From: Lachnospiraceae bacterium
Lineage (GTDB): Bacteria; Bacillota; Clostridia; Lachnospirales; Lachnospiraceae
NCBI GenBank assembly: GCA_028724245.1
Contig: JAQYDI010000129.1
Span: 1 to 55,087 of the forward strand
Direction: 5' to 3'
DNA length: 55,087 nucleotides
Made by a program: the position numbers and the translations under genes. Positions 35,967 through 45,824 of this stretch are shown piece after piece. Each line of letters begins with the position of its first letter. Positions within the stretch are counted from its first letter, which is position 1. Below the pieces are notes generated by a model. The model was not told where the DNA came from. It made no database searches and saw only the letters and a program-made list of their open reading frames with translations.

Positions 35967-37436
35967 ATGAAATTAGGAAAATTGCTGGAAAAACTCGAAT
36001 TTGAAGTATTAAAGGGAAGTCTGGATACCGATATCACAGAGCTGGTATACGATTCCAGAAAAGCTGTGGACGGCTGTGTATTCTTATGTATCAGCGGCAC
36101 GAGGAACGATGCTCATGAGTATATCCCTTCTGCTGTGGAAAAGGGCGCTGCGGCGGTTGTTGTGGAGAAAAAAGTAGAAGTAGCCGGTGATGTGACAGTT
36201 GTATATGTAGAATCCGCCAGAAAAGCACTGGCGTACATGTCTGCTGCATGGTTTGACTACCCTGCGGCAAGAATGACGACCATCGGTATTACAGGAACGA
36301 AGGGAAAGACAACCACTTCCTATATGGTCAAGAAGATTCTGGAGGATTCCGGACGGAAGGTGGGTCTTATCGGAACCAACGGTGCATGGATTGCCGGAAA
36401 GCATTATCCCACTCAGAACACAACGCCCGAATCCTATGAACTGGAGTCTTATTTCCGTCAGATGGTGGATGCGGGCTGTGAATATATGGTAATGGAAGTG
36501 TCTTCGCAGGGAATCAAGATGAACCGTGTGGCCGGCTTTGATTTCGATTATGCTCTGTTTACCAATATTTCACCGGATCATATCGGACCGGATGAACATG
36601 CTGATTTTGAAGAATATCTCGATTACAAACGTCAGATCCTCAGAATGTGCAGAGTCGGCTTCGTAAATCGTGATGATGAGCATTATGAAGGCATGATCGA
36701 AGGACATACCTGCGAACTGTACAGCTATGGTGAATCAAAAGATGCCGATATCCGCATGGAAGAAATCGATTATGTGAAAAATCACGGTTTCCTTGGCCTT
36801 TCTTTTGCAATTGAAGGAAAGAAAATGGGCAAACTGCATGTAAAGGTCAATATGCCTGGCTATTTCAATGCGGTCAATGCTCTGGCCGCAGTCAGCGTCT
36901 GCTCTTTCATCGGTGTGACGGAGGAGGCTATCAATCAGGCGCTGGCGGAGGTTCGCGTAGACGGCCGTATGGAAATTGTCTATACATCCCATGATAAAAC
37001 AGTCATTGTTGACTATGCACATAATGCAGTCAGCATGGAAAGTCTTTTGAAAACGCTGCGTTCCTATGAACCGAAACGTCTGGTAGTTGTATTCGGCTGC
37101 GGCGGCAACCGTTCCAAACTGCGCCGTTATGAGATGGGTGAGATCGGCGGAAAGATGGCGGATCTGACCATCATCACAGCAGACAATTCCCGTTTTGAGA
37201 AGGTAGAGGATATCATCGAGGATATCAAGACCGGCATCAATAAAACGGATGGCAGATATCTGGTTATTCCGGACCGTAGAGAGGCTATCGGCTACAGCAT
37301 CAACAATGCCGAGGAAGGTGATATGATCTGCATCATCGGCAAGGGGCATGAAGATTATCAGGAGATCGAAGGTGTCCGTTATCATTTCAGCGACCGGGAA
37401 ACAGCGGAAGAATTTTTAAATAAAGAAGGTAAATAA
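35967..37436 (+). CDS. murE: UDP-N-acetylmuramoyl-tripeptide synthetase MurE
   Basis: This Mur ligase adds the third stem residue to UDP-MurNAc-L-Ala-D-Glu. The ATP loop is GITGTKGKTTTSYM. NTTPESYELE and MEVSSQGIKMNRV form part of the substrate site, and the C-terminal domain carries DYAHNAVSMESLL and VFGCGGNRSKLRR. The usual meso-DAP specificity signature DNPR reads DNSR here (ITADNSRFE). The retained Arg suggests meso-DAP rather than Lys, with reduced certainty. The 489 aa length is normal. murF follows 1 bp after the stop, so they are co-translated. Confidence 0.95.
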   Translation: MKLGKLLEKLEFEVLKGSLDTDITELVYDSRKAVDGCVFLCISGTRNDAHEYIPSAVEKGAAAVVVEKKVEVAGDVTVVYVESARKALAYMSAAWFDYPAARMTTIGITGTKGKTTTSYMVKKILEDSGRKVGLIGTNGAWIAGKHYPTQNTTPESYELESYFRQMVDAGCEYMVMEVSSQGIKMNRVAGFDFDYALFTNISPDHIGPDEHADFEEYLDYKRQILRMCRVGFVNRDDEHYEGMIEGHTCELYSYGESKDADIRMEEIDYVKNHGFLGLSFAIEGKKMGKLHVKVNMPGYFNAVNALAAVSVCSFIGVTEEAINQALAEVRVDGRMEIVYTSHDKTVIVDYAHNAVSMESLLKTLRSYEPKRLVVVFGCGGNRSKLRRYEMGEIGGKMADLTIITADNSRFEKVEDIIEDIKTGINKTDGRYLVIPDRREAIGYSINNAEEGDMICIIGKGHEDYQEIEGVRYHFSDRETAEEFLNKEGK

Positions 37437-37437
37437 T

Positions 37438-38814
37438 ATGGTACAGGTAACAGTTAAGGAAATTCTGGAGGCAACGGGCGGAAGGCTTTTAAGCGGAGAC
37501 CCGTCTGTTGTACTGGAGCATATCAGCATTGATTCACGTAAAATGGAAGGAAACGATCTGTTTGTTCCTTTTGTCGGTGCCCGCGCAGATGCGCATAATT
37601 ATATCGGTATGGCTTTTGACAATGGAGCGGCAGCTTCTCTCAGTATGAGAGAGGATGTGGAAACCGCAAAGGGACCTGTGATTCTGGTGGAAGATTCCAT
37701 GAAAGCTCTGCAGGATATCGGCAGATGGTACCGCAGCCATATTCTGAACTTTCCCATTGTTGGTATTACCGGCAGTGTGGGCAAGACATCTACCAGAGAG
37801 ATGGTATTTGCAGCCCTTTCCTCCGGATTCCATGTATTTTCCACAAAAGGCAATTTCAACGGACAGATCGGCGTGCCTCTCAGCCTGTCCCAGATGGCAC
37901 CGGAGGATGAGATGGCGGTTCTGGAGATGGGCATGAGCCTGCCCGGCGAGATGGAGCGGATATCCCGGGTAGCCTGTGTAGACTATGCAGTGGTAACGAA
38001 TATCGGCATTTCCCATATTGAAAATCTGGGAAGTCAGGAAAATATCTGCCGTGAAAAGCTGCATATTATCGATGGAATGAAGGATGGCGGTGTGCTGATC
38101 CTCAACGGAGATGATCCGATCCTGGCACAGGTAAAGATTGACCGCCCCATCAAAACGGTATTTTACGGTCAGGGGGACAACTGTCAGTACCGGGTACAGG
38201 ATATCCGTACAGAAGATAACCGCGCTGTGTTTGATGCGGTGATCAATGGCAGAATCTACACGGTTTCCCTGAAGGTACCGGGGATTCATAATGTGATGAA
38301 TGCCATGGCAGCGCTGGCGGTTGCCAGTGAGACGGGAATATCCGTGGAAGGCGCCGTGAAAGCTGTTGAAGACTTCGGCGGATTTGCACGCCGCCTTGAG
38401 ATATCGGAGGACCGCGGAATCACGATTATTGATGATGCCTACAACGCCAGTCCCGATTCCATGAGAGCAGCCCTTCAGGTTCTTGATTCCATGAAAGCAG
38501 AGGGAAGGAAGATCGCTGTACTGGCAGACATGCTGGAGCTGGGAGAACAGGCACCGGAGTATCATTTTGATGTGGGACTTTATGCGGTGGATAAGCGAAT
38601 CGACGCTTATGTATTGATCGGAGAGCTGGCTTCATGGATCGGCAGAGCGGTGGATCAGTACAGCGATCTGCCGACAAAGTATTTTAAAAAGAATCAGGAA
38701 GCAGCAGACTGGCTGATCTCACAGATCAGACCCGGCGACATGATCCTCTTTAAAGGTTCCAATTCCATGAATCTGAAAGAAGTGATCGATGCAGTCAGAC
38801 AGAGGGAGGCGTAA
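37438..38814 (+). CDS. murF: UDP-N-acetylmuramoyl-tripeptide-D-alanyl-D-alanine ligase MurF
   Basis: The last cytoplasmic Mur ligase, it attaches D-Ala-D-Ala to complete UDP-MurNAc-pentapeptide. The ATP loop is GITGSVGKTSTREM, followed by the NFNGQIGVPLSL motif that is typical of MurF, EMGMSLPGEMERIS, and the DDAYNASPDSMRAAL signature in the C-terminal domain. The 458 aa length is standard. The ATG lies 1 bp after the murE stop. The 3' end overlaps the longest priA frame by 26 bp and carries the priA SD (AGGGAGG). Confidence 0.97.
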   Translation: MVQVTVKEILEATGGRLLSGDPSVVLEHISIDSRKMEGNDLFVPFVGARADAHNYIGMAFDNGAAASLSMREDVETAKGPVILVEDSMKALQDIGRWYRSHILNFPIVGITGSVGKTSTREMVFAALSSGFHVFSTKGNFNGQIGVPLSLSQMAPEDEMAVLEMGMSLPGEMERISRVACVDYAVVTNIGISHIENLGSQENICREKLHIIDGMKDGGVLILNGDDPILAQVKIDRPIKTVFYGQGDNCQYRVQDIRTEDNRAVFDAVINGRIYTVSLKVPGIHNVMNAMAALAVASETGISVEGAVKAVEDFGGFARRLEISEDRGITIIDDAYNASPDSMRAALQVLDSMKAEGRKIAVLADMLELGEQAPEYHFDVGLYAVDKRIDAYVLIGELASWIGRAVDQYSDLPTKYFKKNQEAADWLISQIRPGDMILFKGSNSMNLKEVIDAVRQREA

Positions 38815-41047
38815 ACTGCTGGAAGCCATATACGCACAGGTCATACTGGATATTACAAGCGGGAATCTGGACCGGACATTTCAGTACCTGATTCCCGCCC
38901 GGCTGAGAGAACAGATCAGGCCGGGGACGCAGGTGATCGTTCCGCTGGGAAAGGGGAACCGTCAGGTAAAGGCATATGTGCTGGAACTGGAGGACCGCCC
39001 GGCGTGTGAGCCGGAAAAAATCAAAGAAATCATTGATCTGTCTCATGATGCTGTACCTGTGGAGTCACAGCTGATCGAGCTGGCATTCTGGATGAAACGC
39101 CGGTACGGTGCAGCCATGATCCAGTGTCTGAAAACTGTTCTGCCGGTGGCACGCAGAATCAAAGCAGCGGAAAAAAAGGAGATTTATCGGGCGGCGGACC
39201 AGGCGGAATATGAGAACTTCCTTGCGGAATGCCGCAGAAAACATCAGAAAGCCCGGGTAAGGCTTCTGGAAGCGATTCCTGAGGAAGGACCGGTTCCCTA
39301 TGAACTGGTTGGACAGAAGCTTCATGTTGCGGCAAGCGTGATCCGGAATCTGGAACAGAAAGGTTTGATACGGGTACAATCCAGAACCATCATGAGAAAT
39401 CCCTTTGACCGGGAAAAAAGGGAAAAACAGATTCTCAAACTGAATCCGACCCAGCAGGAGGCGCTCAGACAGCTTATGGAAGAACTGCACTGCCCGGGAG
39501 AAAAGAAGCCCTGTCTTCTGTACGGGATTACCGGCAGCGGAAAGACTCTTGTTTACATGGAGCTGATCGAAGAAATACGGCGTCAGGGAAAACAGGCGAT
39601 CGTACTGATTCCGGAGATCGCATTGACCTATCAGACTGTGATGCGTTTCTACAACCGGTTCGGAGACAGAGTTTCCTTCATTAATTCCCGTCTGTCGGCG
39701 GGAGAACGGTATGACCAGTTTCTGCGGGCAAAAAACGGAGAGCTGGATGTCATGATCGGCCCGCGGTCTGCGGTATTTACGCCTTTTCCCAATCTGGGCC
39801 TGATCATTGTGGACGAGGAGCATGAAAGCGCCTATAAAAGTGAAACGGCACCGCGTTACCATGCCAGGGATGTGGCCATTGCAAGAGCCGCCATGTGCGG
39901 CGGTATGGCAGTGCTGGGCTCCGCTACGCCGTCCATGGAATCGGCATGGCAGGCAGCACAGAAACAGTTCCGGCTGGTAACAATGAATAAACGGGCCAGA
40001 GAGGAGGCTGTGCTTCCTTCGGTTCATGTGGTGGATATGCGGCAGGAGATGATGGCGGGGAATAAAACCATGTTCAGCCGTCTTTTGTATGAAAAGCTGA
40101 AGGAGCGTCTGGAAAGGAAGGAACAGAGCATGCTGTTTCTCAACCGGCGCGGGTATTCCAGTTTTGTTTCCTGCCGTTCCTGCGGAGAAGCCATCAAATG
40201 CCCCCACTGTGATGTTACTCTGACACTGCACCGGAATAATCAGCTGAAATGTCATTACTGCGGATATTCGATTCCCATGGTGCAATCCTGTCCCTCCTGC
40301 GGTTCCCCCTATGTGGCCGGTTTTGGAACCGGGACGCAGAAGGTGGAAGAAAAATTGAGGGAATTATTTCCTGAAGCAAGGATTCTTCGTATGGATATGG
40401 ACACTACACAGGGGAAAAACGGTCATGAGAATATTATTGCTGCTTTTGCCAATGAAGAGGCAGATATTCTGGTGGGTACGCAGATGATCGTGAAGGGGCA
40501 TGATTTCGGAAAAGTAACACTGGTGGGGGCGCTGGCGGCGGATACTTCCCTTTATACCAGTGATTTCCGAGCATGTGAGCGGACCTATCAGCTTCTGACA
40601 CAGGCAGCCGGAAGAGCCGGACGAAGCGGTCTGCCGGGCGAAATGGTGATTCAGACCTATAAGCCGGAGAATTACAGCATACAGACTGCTGCCGCGCAGA
40701 ATTACGGTGCCTTTTATCAGGAAGAGATCCGTTACAGGAGGATGATGCATTATCCGCCCTGCAGCTGCATGGCCAAAATTATTTTTTCTTCTCCTTCGGA
40801 GAACAATGCCAGAGAACTGGCCGCTGAAACAGCTGCGGCGCTGCGGAAACGTCTGCATGCAGGGGCGGGACAGGTGCTCGGTCCGTCTGCAGCGGAAATC
40901 GGCAGGATCAATGACATTTTTTACTATAATCTGTTCCTCAGAACCTCCGGAAGAGAACTGATGAACCGGGAACTGGAATTCATAAATTCATTTATGGAAT
41001 GGACGAAGTGCAAAAAAGATGTTATGATACAGTTTGACATCTTATGA
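38789..41047 (+). CDS. priA: Primosomal replication restart helicase PriA
   Basis: It reloads the replisome at collapsed forks. The 752 aa show the 3'BD N-terminal domain, Walker A YGITGSGKTLVYM, the DEEH box (VDEEHESAYKSE), eight zinc-binding Cys (CRSCGEAIKCPHC to CHYCGYSIPMVQSCPSCG), and the helicase motif AAGRAGRSG. Start choice is unclear. ATG 38789 lies inside murF and has no SD. The best SD, AGGGAGG at 38803-38809, points to CTG 38816 or 38819, which would remove 9-10 residues and leave the normal start of homology (IYAQVILDI). Confidence 0.95.
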   Translation: MQSDRGRRKLLEAIYAQVILDITSGNLDRTFQYLIPARLREQIRPGTQVIVPLGKGNRQVKAYVLELEDRPACEPEKIKEIIDLSHDAVPVESQLIELAFWMKRRYGAAMIQCLKTVLPVARRIKAAEKKEIYRAADQAEYENFLAECRRKHQKARVRLLEAIPEEGPVPYELVGQKLHVAASVIRNLEQKGLIRVQSRTIMRNPFDREKREKQILKLNPTQQEALRQLMEELHCPGEKKPCLLYGITGSGKTLVYMELIEEIRRQGKQAIVLIPEIALTYQTVMRFYNRFGDRVSFINSRLSAGERYDQFLRAKNGELDVMIGPRSAVFTPFPNLGLIIVDEEHESAYKSETAPRYHARDVAIARAAMCGGMAVLGSATPSMESAWQAAQKQFRLVTMNKRAREEAVLPSVHVVDMRQEMMAGNKTMFSRLLYEKLKERLERKEQSMLFLNRRGYSSFVSCRSCGEAIKCPHCDVTLTLHRNNQLKCHYCGYSIPMVQSCPSCGSPYVAGFGTGTQKVEEKLRELFPEARILRMDMDTTQGKNGHENIIAAFANEEADILVGTQMIVKGHDFGKVTLVGALAADTSLYTSDFRACERTYQLLTQAAGRAGRSGLPGEMVIQTYKPENYSIQTAAAQNYGAFYQEEIRYRRMMHYPPCSCMAKIIFSSPSENNARELAAETAAALRKRLHAGAGQVLGPSAAEIGRINDIFYYNLFLRTSGRELMNRELEFINSFMEWTKCKKDVMIQFDIL

Positions 41048-41088
41048 TGATAGATATTTATTATAATGATAAAGGAAGGGATATTGTA

Positions 41089-41559
41089 ATGGCAATCAGA
41101 ACGATTCGCTTTGAAGGCGATGAAATATTAAGTAAAAAGAGCAAACCGGTCAAGGAGATGACACTGAGAAATAAAACATTGATCCGTGATATGATGGATA
41201 CCATGTATGATGCGGAGGGGGTCGGCCTGGCGGCTGTACAGGTGGGAATCTTAAAACGGATCGTTACCATCGATGTGGGAGAAGGTCCCATTGTTCTGAT
41301 CAATCCGGAGATTATCGAAGAAGACGGCGAGCAGCGCGGTTATGAGGGATGCCTCAGTGTACCCGGCAAACGGGGAGTTGTTACCCGGCCCAATCACGTA
41401 AAAGTACGTGCACAGAATGAGCAGATGGAATTTTTTGAAATTGAGGGAACCGAGCTTCTGGCAAGAGCATTCTGTCATGAGATCGCTCATCTGGATGGAG
41501 AACTCTATACAAGCCGTGCAGAGGGTCCTCTGGAAGATGTGGAGTATGAAGAGGAATAA
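41089..41559 (+). CDS. def: Peptide deformylase
   Basis: It removes the formyl group from nascent N-terminal Met. All three metal-site motifs are present: GVGLAAVQVG, EGCLSVPG (Cys ligand) and HEIAHLDG (two His ligands). Start 41089 was chosen because AAGGAAGGGA sits upstream; the longer frame from 41044 adds 15 unrelated residues. This gives 156 aa. It is paired with fmt, which performs the opposite reaction on initiator tRNA. Confidence 0.97.
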   Translation: MAIRTIRFEGDEILSKKSKPVKEMTLRNKTLIRDMMDTMYDAEGVGLAAVQVGILKRIVTIDVGEGPIVLINPEIIEEDGEQRGYEGCLSVPGKRGVVTRPNHVKVRAQNEQMEFFEIEGTELLARAFCHEIAHLDGELYTSRAEGPLEDVEYEEE

Positions 41560-41581
41560 CAGCTGATAAGGAGTGGATGGT

Positions 41582-42523
41582 ATGCGTATTGTATTTATGG
41601 GAACACCTGATTTTGCTGCGGCTCCGCTGGAGTCAATCATCAAAAGCGGAAAGCATCAGGTTACAGGTGTTGTGACACAGCCGGATAAGCCAAAGGGACG
41701 CGGAAAAAGCATGCAGTTTCCTCCGGTTAAGGAAAAAGCGCTGGAATACGGTATTCCCGTATGGCAGCCTGACAGGATCAATACGCCGGAGATGCTTCAG
41801 ATTCTGAAAGAACAGGATCCGGACTGCATCGTTGTGGCTGCCTTTGGACAGATTCTGAAAAAAGATATCCTGATGCTTCCGCAGTATGGATGTATCAATA
41901 TCCATGCATCCCTGCTGCCGAAGCTGCGGGGAGCAGCACCGATTCAGTGGGCTGTGATCCAGGGGGATGAGAAAGCCGGCGTAACGACCATGTGGATGGA
42001 TGAAGGACTGGATACCGGGGATATGCTTCTGAAAAAAGAGGTAATTCTGGATCCTCAGGAAACGGGAGGCAGTCTTTTTGACAAGCTGAGTCTCTGCGGC
42101 TGTGAACTGATTCTGGAAACACTTGAAGCGCTTGAAGAAGGAACAGCAGTCAGAACTCCCCAGACAGGTGAAAGCAGTTACGCAAAAATCCTGACAAAAG
42201 AATTGGGAAATATTGACTGGACCAGACCTGCGGAAGAAATCGAACGTCTGATCCGGGGGCTGAATCCCTGGCCCAGCGCCTATTCCTATCTCAATGGGAA
42301 GATGGTCAAATTCTGGTCATCTGCTGTAACAGAACGGCCGGAGCAGGAAGAACCGGGGACGATTCTTCAGTTGAATAAACATTCTTTTGCAGTTTCCTGC
42401 GGAAAAGACTGGCTGGAAATTCATGAGCTGCAGGCAGAAGGAAAGAAACGTATGACGGCGGATGCCTGGCTTCGCGGCGTGAAGCTGGAAGAAGGCATGC
42501 GTTTTACCAGGACACGGATATAG
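41582..42523 (+). CDS. fmt: Methionyl-tRNA formyltransferase
   Basis: It formylates Met-tRNA(fMet) for translation initiation. The formyltransferase N-domain has the IHASLLPKLRGAAPIQWAVIQGD signature with the catalytic Asn/His/Asp region, preceded by GTPDFAAAPLESI. A C-terminal OB-like domain follows from about 205. ATG 41582 has AAGGAG 8 nt upstream; the upstream GTG 41573 overlaps that SD. This gives 313 aa, typical. It directly follows def. Confidence 0.97.
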   Translation: MRIVFMGTPDFAAAPLESIIKSGKHQVTGVVTQPDKPKGRGKSMQFPPVKEKALEYGIPVWQPDRINTPEMLQILKEQDPDCIVVAAFGQILKKDILMLPQYGCINIHASLLPKLRGAAPIQWAVIQGDEKAGVTTMWMDEGLDTGDMLLKKEVILDPQETGGSLFDKLSLCGCELILETLEALEEGTAVRTPQTGESSYAKILTKELGNIDWTRPAEEIERLIRGLNPWPSAYSYLNGKMVKFWSSAVTERPEQEEPGTILQLNKHSFAVSCGKDWLEIHELQAEGKKRMTADAWLRGVKLEEGMRFTRTRI

Positions 42524-42587
42524 GCACTGCGTACAAGAGAAGATACGATGAGAATGGAAATGCAGTAAAAATGAGGAGATGACTGAT

Positions 42588-43274
42588 ATGTTTTATAGAA
42601 TGGATCCAACTTATATACTGGTACTTGCAGGTGCTCTGCTGTGCCTCTGGGCTCAGAACAATGTAACCTCCACCTATTCAAAGTATTCCCGGATTCAGAG
42701 CCGGAATGGGCTGACGGGAGCTGCGGCTGCGGAAAAAATTCTGCGCTCCAATGGTATTTATGATGTAAGGGTGGAGCATATCCAGGGCAATCTAACGGAT
42801 CATTATGACCCCTCTGCCAAAGTACTGCGTCTGTCCGATACGGTTTATGGCTCCACATCGGTTGCGGCAATTGGTGTTGCTGCTCACGAATGCGGACATG
42901 CAATCCAGCATCAGACCGGGTACGTACCGCTGAAGATCAGGGGAAGTCTGGTACCTGTTGCCAATCTGGGCTCAAAGCTCTGCTGGCCTCTGATCGTTCT
43001 GGGACTGTTTTTCAGTTATACATTTGTTCAGGCAGGTATTATCATGTTCTGCGCGGTTGTTGCATTTCAGCTTGTGACCCTGCCGGTGGAATTCAATGCT
43101 TCTTCCAGAGCGATGCAGATTCTGGGAGATTCCGGTATGCTGTATCAGGAGGAAATTTCTTCTACGAGAAAGGTGCTTCGGGCAGCAGCACTGACTTATG
43201 TGGCAAGCGTAGCTTCCTCTGTACTGCAGCTGCTGCGGTTGATCCTTCTGTTCGGAAACCGGAGAGATGATTAG
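42588..43274 (+). CDS. Zinc metallopeptidase (YugP-like membrane protein)
   Basis: A 228 aa predicted membrane-bound neutral zinc metallopeptidase, related to Bacillus YugP. The HExxH motif is AAHECGHAIQHQ, after GVxAHECGHA-type context typical of the family. Hydrophobic segments lie at the N-terminus (ILVLAGALLCLW) and in the C-terminal half. ATG 42588 is 9 nt after GAGGAG; ATG 42579 overlaps the SD. Its substrate is not known. This gene is commonly inserted between fmt and rsmB in clostridia, and the context suggests co-transcription. Confidence 0.88.
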   Translation: MFYRMDPTYILVLAGALLCLWAQNNVTSTYSKYSRIQSRNGLTGAAAAEKILRSNGIYDVRVEHIQGNLTDHYDPSAKVLRLSDTVYGSTSVAAIGVAAHECGHAIQHQTGYVPLKIRGSLVPVANLGSKLCWPLIVLGLFFSYTFVQAGIIMFCAVVAFQLVTLPVEFNASSRAMQILGDSGMLYQEEISSTRKVLRAAALTYVASVASSVLQLLRLILLFGNRRDD

Positions 43275-43294
43275 AACCGGAGAGACAGCAGAAG

Positions 43295-44731
43295 ATGAAT
43301 CGGAAAAATAATCAGCAGAAAAATAATTATCAAAAAAGCAGTCATCAGAAAGATAATCATCAGAAGAGCTGCACGATGGAACCGCGTATGGCAGTGTGGA
43401 AAATCCTTTACGGAGTTCTGGAGGAGCAGCAGTATTCCCATGTGGAACTGCAGCGGATTTTCAGAGAACATCCGGAACTTTCTTCCCGTGACAGGGCTTT
43501 TGTGGAGCGGATCGTCCGGGGAACGCTGGAACATCTGTATGAGCTGGATGCTTTGATCGGCTATTGCTCCCGTCTGCCGGTAAAGAAATTGAAGCCGCAT
43601 ATCAGGACCATTCTGCGCATGTCGGTCTATCAGTTGAAATATATGGACAGTGTTCCTGCGAGAGCAGTCTGCAATGAGGCTGTCCATCTGGCGAATCGTC
43701 TCGGTTTCGCTTCGCTTCGCAGTTATGTCAACGGAGTTCTGCGCAATTTGAGCCGTTCTCTGGAAGAGGGATTTACCGTGTACGGCGGGAGTATGGAACC
43801 GGAAGAAAAACTGTCGCTGCAGTATTCCATGCCCCGGTGGATCCTGAAACGGTATCTTCATATGTTTGGGGAAGCGGATACGATCCGGCTGCTGCAGGCA
43901 CAGATGGAGCCTGTACGGCTTTCTGTTTACCGGAATCCCATGGTTTTTACGAAAGAAGAACTGAAGAGGGAGCTGATCGGTACCGGAGCCGATTGTGAAG
44001 AACTTCCGTTCGGTCTTGATGGTTTTTATATCTCTTCCGTGTCGGGACCGGAACAGATGCCTGCTTTTCAGCAGGGGGCATTTCTGATACAGGATGTCAG
44101 TTCCATGCTGCAGGGGAAGGTGACCGCAGCCGGGAAAGATCATTATGTTATGGATGTCTGTGCCGCACCGGGAGGGAAAACATTCCATGCGGCCATGGAT
44201 ATGAAGGGAAGCGGCTGTGTGGACTGTGCTGATGTGAGTGAGACCAAGACTGCGCTGATACAGGAGAATGCAGAGCGCCTGAAGCTTCCCAATGTAAAAA
44301 TATCAGTAAGGGATGCAGCAGTTTTTGATGCCTCTCTGGTGGAAAGAGCAGATATTCTCATAGCGGATCTGCCCTGTTCCGGTCTGGGGATCATCGGCAG
44401 AAAACCGGAGATTCGTTACAATATTACAGAAAAGGATGTGCAAAGCCTTGCCGCGCTGCAGAGGAAGATTCTGGATACGGTATGGCGGTATGTAAAACCG
44501 GGCGGAAGGCTGATTTACAGCACCTGTACGCTGACAGAAGAAGAAGACGAAGAAAACTACCGTTATCTGACGGAAAAACTTCCGTTTGAGCCGGAATCGC
44601 TGAAGCCGTATTTTCCTCAGGGGCCTGAGGCTGATACTCTGGAAAAGGGATATATCAAGCTGATCCCGGGCATACATCCCTGTGATGGATTTTTTATCGG
44701 AAGTGCGGTCCGCAGAAGGAATGAGGAGTAA
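43295..44731 (+). CDS. rsmB: 16S rRNA (cytosine-967-C5) methyltransferase RsmB
   Basis: It methylates C967 of 16S rRNA. The 478 aa contain a Lys/Gln/His-rich start, an N-terminal NusB-like RNA-binding domain (about 30-160), and a Rossmann methyltransferase domain with the SAM motif DVCAAPGGKTFHAA, ADLPCSGLGIIGRKPEIRY (Cys that helps release product) and IYSTCTLTEEEDEEN (catalytic Cys). It overlaps no neighbour and ends 4 bp before rlmN. Identity as RsmB rather than RsmF rests on the NusB-like domain. Confidence 0.94.
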   Translation: MNRKNNQQKNNYQKSSHQKDNHQKSCTMEPRMAVWKILYGVLEEQQYSHVELQRIFREHPELSSRDRAFVERIVRGTLEHLYELDALIGYCSRLPVKKLKPHIRTILRMSVYQLKYMDSVPARAVCNEAVHLANRLGFASLRSYVNGVLRNLSRSLEEGFTVYGGSMEPEEKLSLQYSMPRWILKRYLHMFGEADTIRLLQAQMEPVRLSVYRNPMVFTKEELKRELIGTGADCEELPFGLDGFYISSVSGPEQMPAFQQGAFLIQDVSSMLQGKVTAAGKDHYVMDVCAAPGGKTFHAAMDMKGSGCVDCADVSETKTALIQENAERLKLPNVKISVRDAAVFDASLVERADILIADLPCSGLGIIGRKPEIRYNITEKDVQSLAALQRKILDTVWRYVKPGGRLIYSTCTLTEEEDEENYRYLTEKLPFEPESLKPYFPQGPEADTLEKGYIKLIPGIHPCDGFFIGSAVRRRNEE

Positions 44732-44735
44732 TGCT

Positions 44736-45803
44736 ATGATTGAAACATACTGGAATCATCTGCCCGATGTCCGGGCAATGTATCCGGAGGAGTTGGAAGC
44801 GCTGATTCTATCTCTCGGCGAAAAGAAATTCCGCGCAAAACAGCTTTTTGAATGGCTGCATAAAAAGAAAGCAGCATCTTTTCAGGACATGACAAATCTG
44901 TCTGCAGCGTTTAGGAGCAGACTGGAACAGGAAACGGAGCTGGTTACATTGAAGCCGGTTCAGGAACTGATCTCACAGGTTGACGGGACACGCAAATATC
45001 TGTTTGAACTGGCCGACGGCAATGTGATTGAAAGTGTCTGGATGGAATATAAACATGGAAACAGCGTCTGTATTTCTTCTCAGGCCGGCTGCCGCATGGG
45101 CTGTCGTTTCTGCGCATCCACACTGAACGGTCTGGAGCGGAATCTGACAGCCTCGGAGATGCTGGAGCAGGTCTACCGTATCTCTTCCATAACAGGAAAG
45201 CGTGTGGACAATGTGGTGATCATGGGTTCAGGAGAACCTCTTGATAATTATGACAATGTGCTGCGTTTCCTGCATCTGATTACGGATCCGGGGGCAGGAG
45301 GAATCAGCAGAAGGAATATTACCCTGTCGACCTGCGGACTCGTACCGGAGATCCGTCGGCTGGCAGATGAGAATCCCGGCGTAACACTGGCTTTGTCTCT
45401 GCATGCGGCGGATGATGAAACAAGAAGAACACTGATGCCCATTGCACGTAAATATGCGTTGTCGGAAATCCTTCCGGCCTGCGATTATTATTTCGAAAAA
45501 ACAGGACGAAGAGTAAGCTATGAATACAGTCTGGTAAAAGGCGTAAATGACACGGCAGAAGAGGCGGATAAATTGTCTGCACTGCTGAAGGGGAGAAACT
45601 GTCATGTAAATCTGATTCCCGTCAATCCGGTAAAGGAGCGTGAATTTGAAACAGTTACCCGTGCGCATGCCGGACAATTCAAAAATATGCTTGAAAAAAA
45701 CGGGATAAATGCTACTATTAGAAGAGAAATGGGCAGGGATATTCAGGGGGCATGCGGACAGCTGAGGCGATCATACAAGGCACACCGGAGTATGCAGAAC
45801 TGA
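44736..45803 (+). CDS. rlmN: 23S rRNA (adenine-2503-C2) methyltransferase RlmN
   Basis: This radical SAM enzyme methylates A2503 of 23S rRNA and A37 of some tRNAs. The 4Fe-4S motif is CRMGCRFCAS, and the GSGEPLDNYDNVLRF and LAxSLHAADDETRRTLMP regions are diagnostic. The second catalytic Cys pair lies toward the C-terminus (GACGQLR). ATG 44736 follows GAGGAG; the longer frame from 44682 overlaps rsmB. This gives 355 aa. The shorter Cfr-type variant is not indicated. Confidence 0.96.
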   Translation: MIETYWNHLPDVRAMYPEELEALILSLGEKKFRAKQLFEWLHKKKAASFQDMTNLSAAFRSRLEQETELVTLKPVQELISQVDGTRKYLFELADGNVIESVWMEYKHGNSVCISSQAGCRMGCRFCASTLNGLERNLTASEMLEQVYRISSITGKRVDNVVIMGSGEPLDNYDNVLRFLHLITDPGAGGISRRNITLSTCGLVPEIRRLADENPGVTLALSLHAADDETRRTLMPIARKYALSEILPACDYYFEKTGRRVSYEYSLVKGVNDTAEEADKLSALLKGRNCHVNLIPVNPVKEREFETVTRAHAGQFKNMLEKNGINATIRREMGRDIQGACGQLRRSYKAHRSMQN

Positions 45804-45824
45804 AAGTACAGAAAGGAGGTTACC

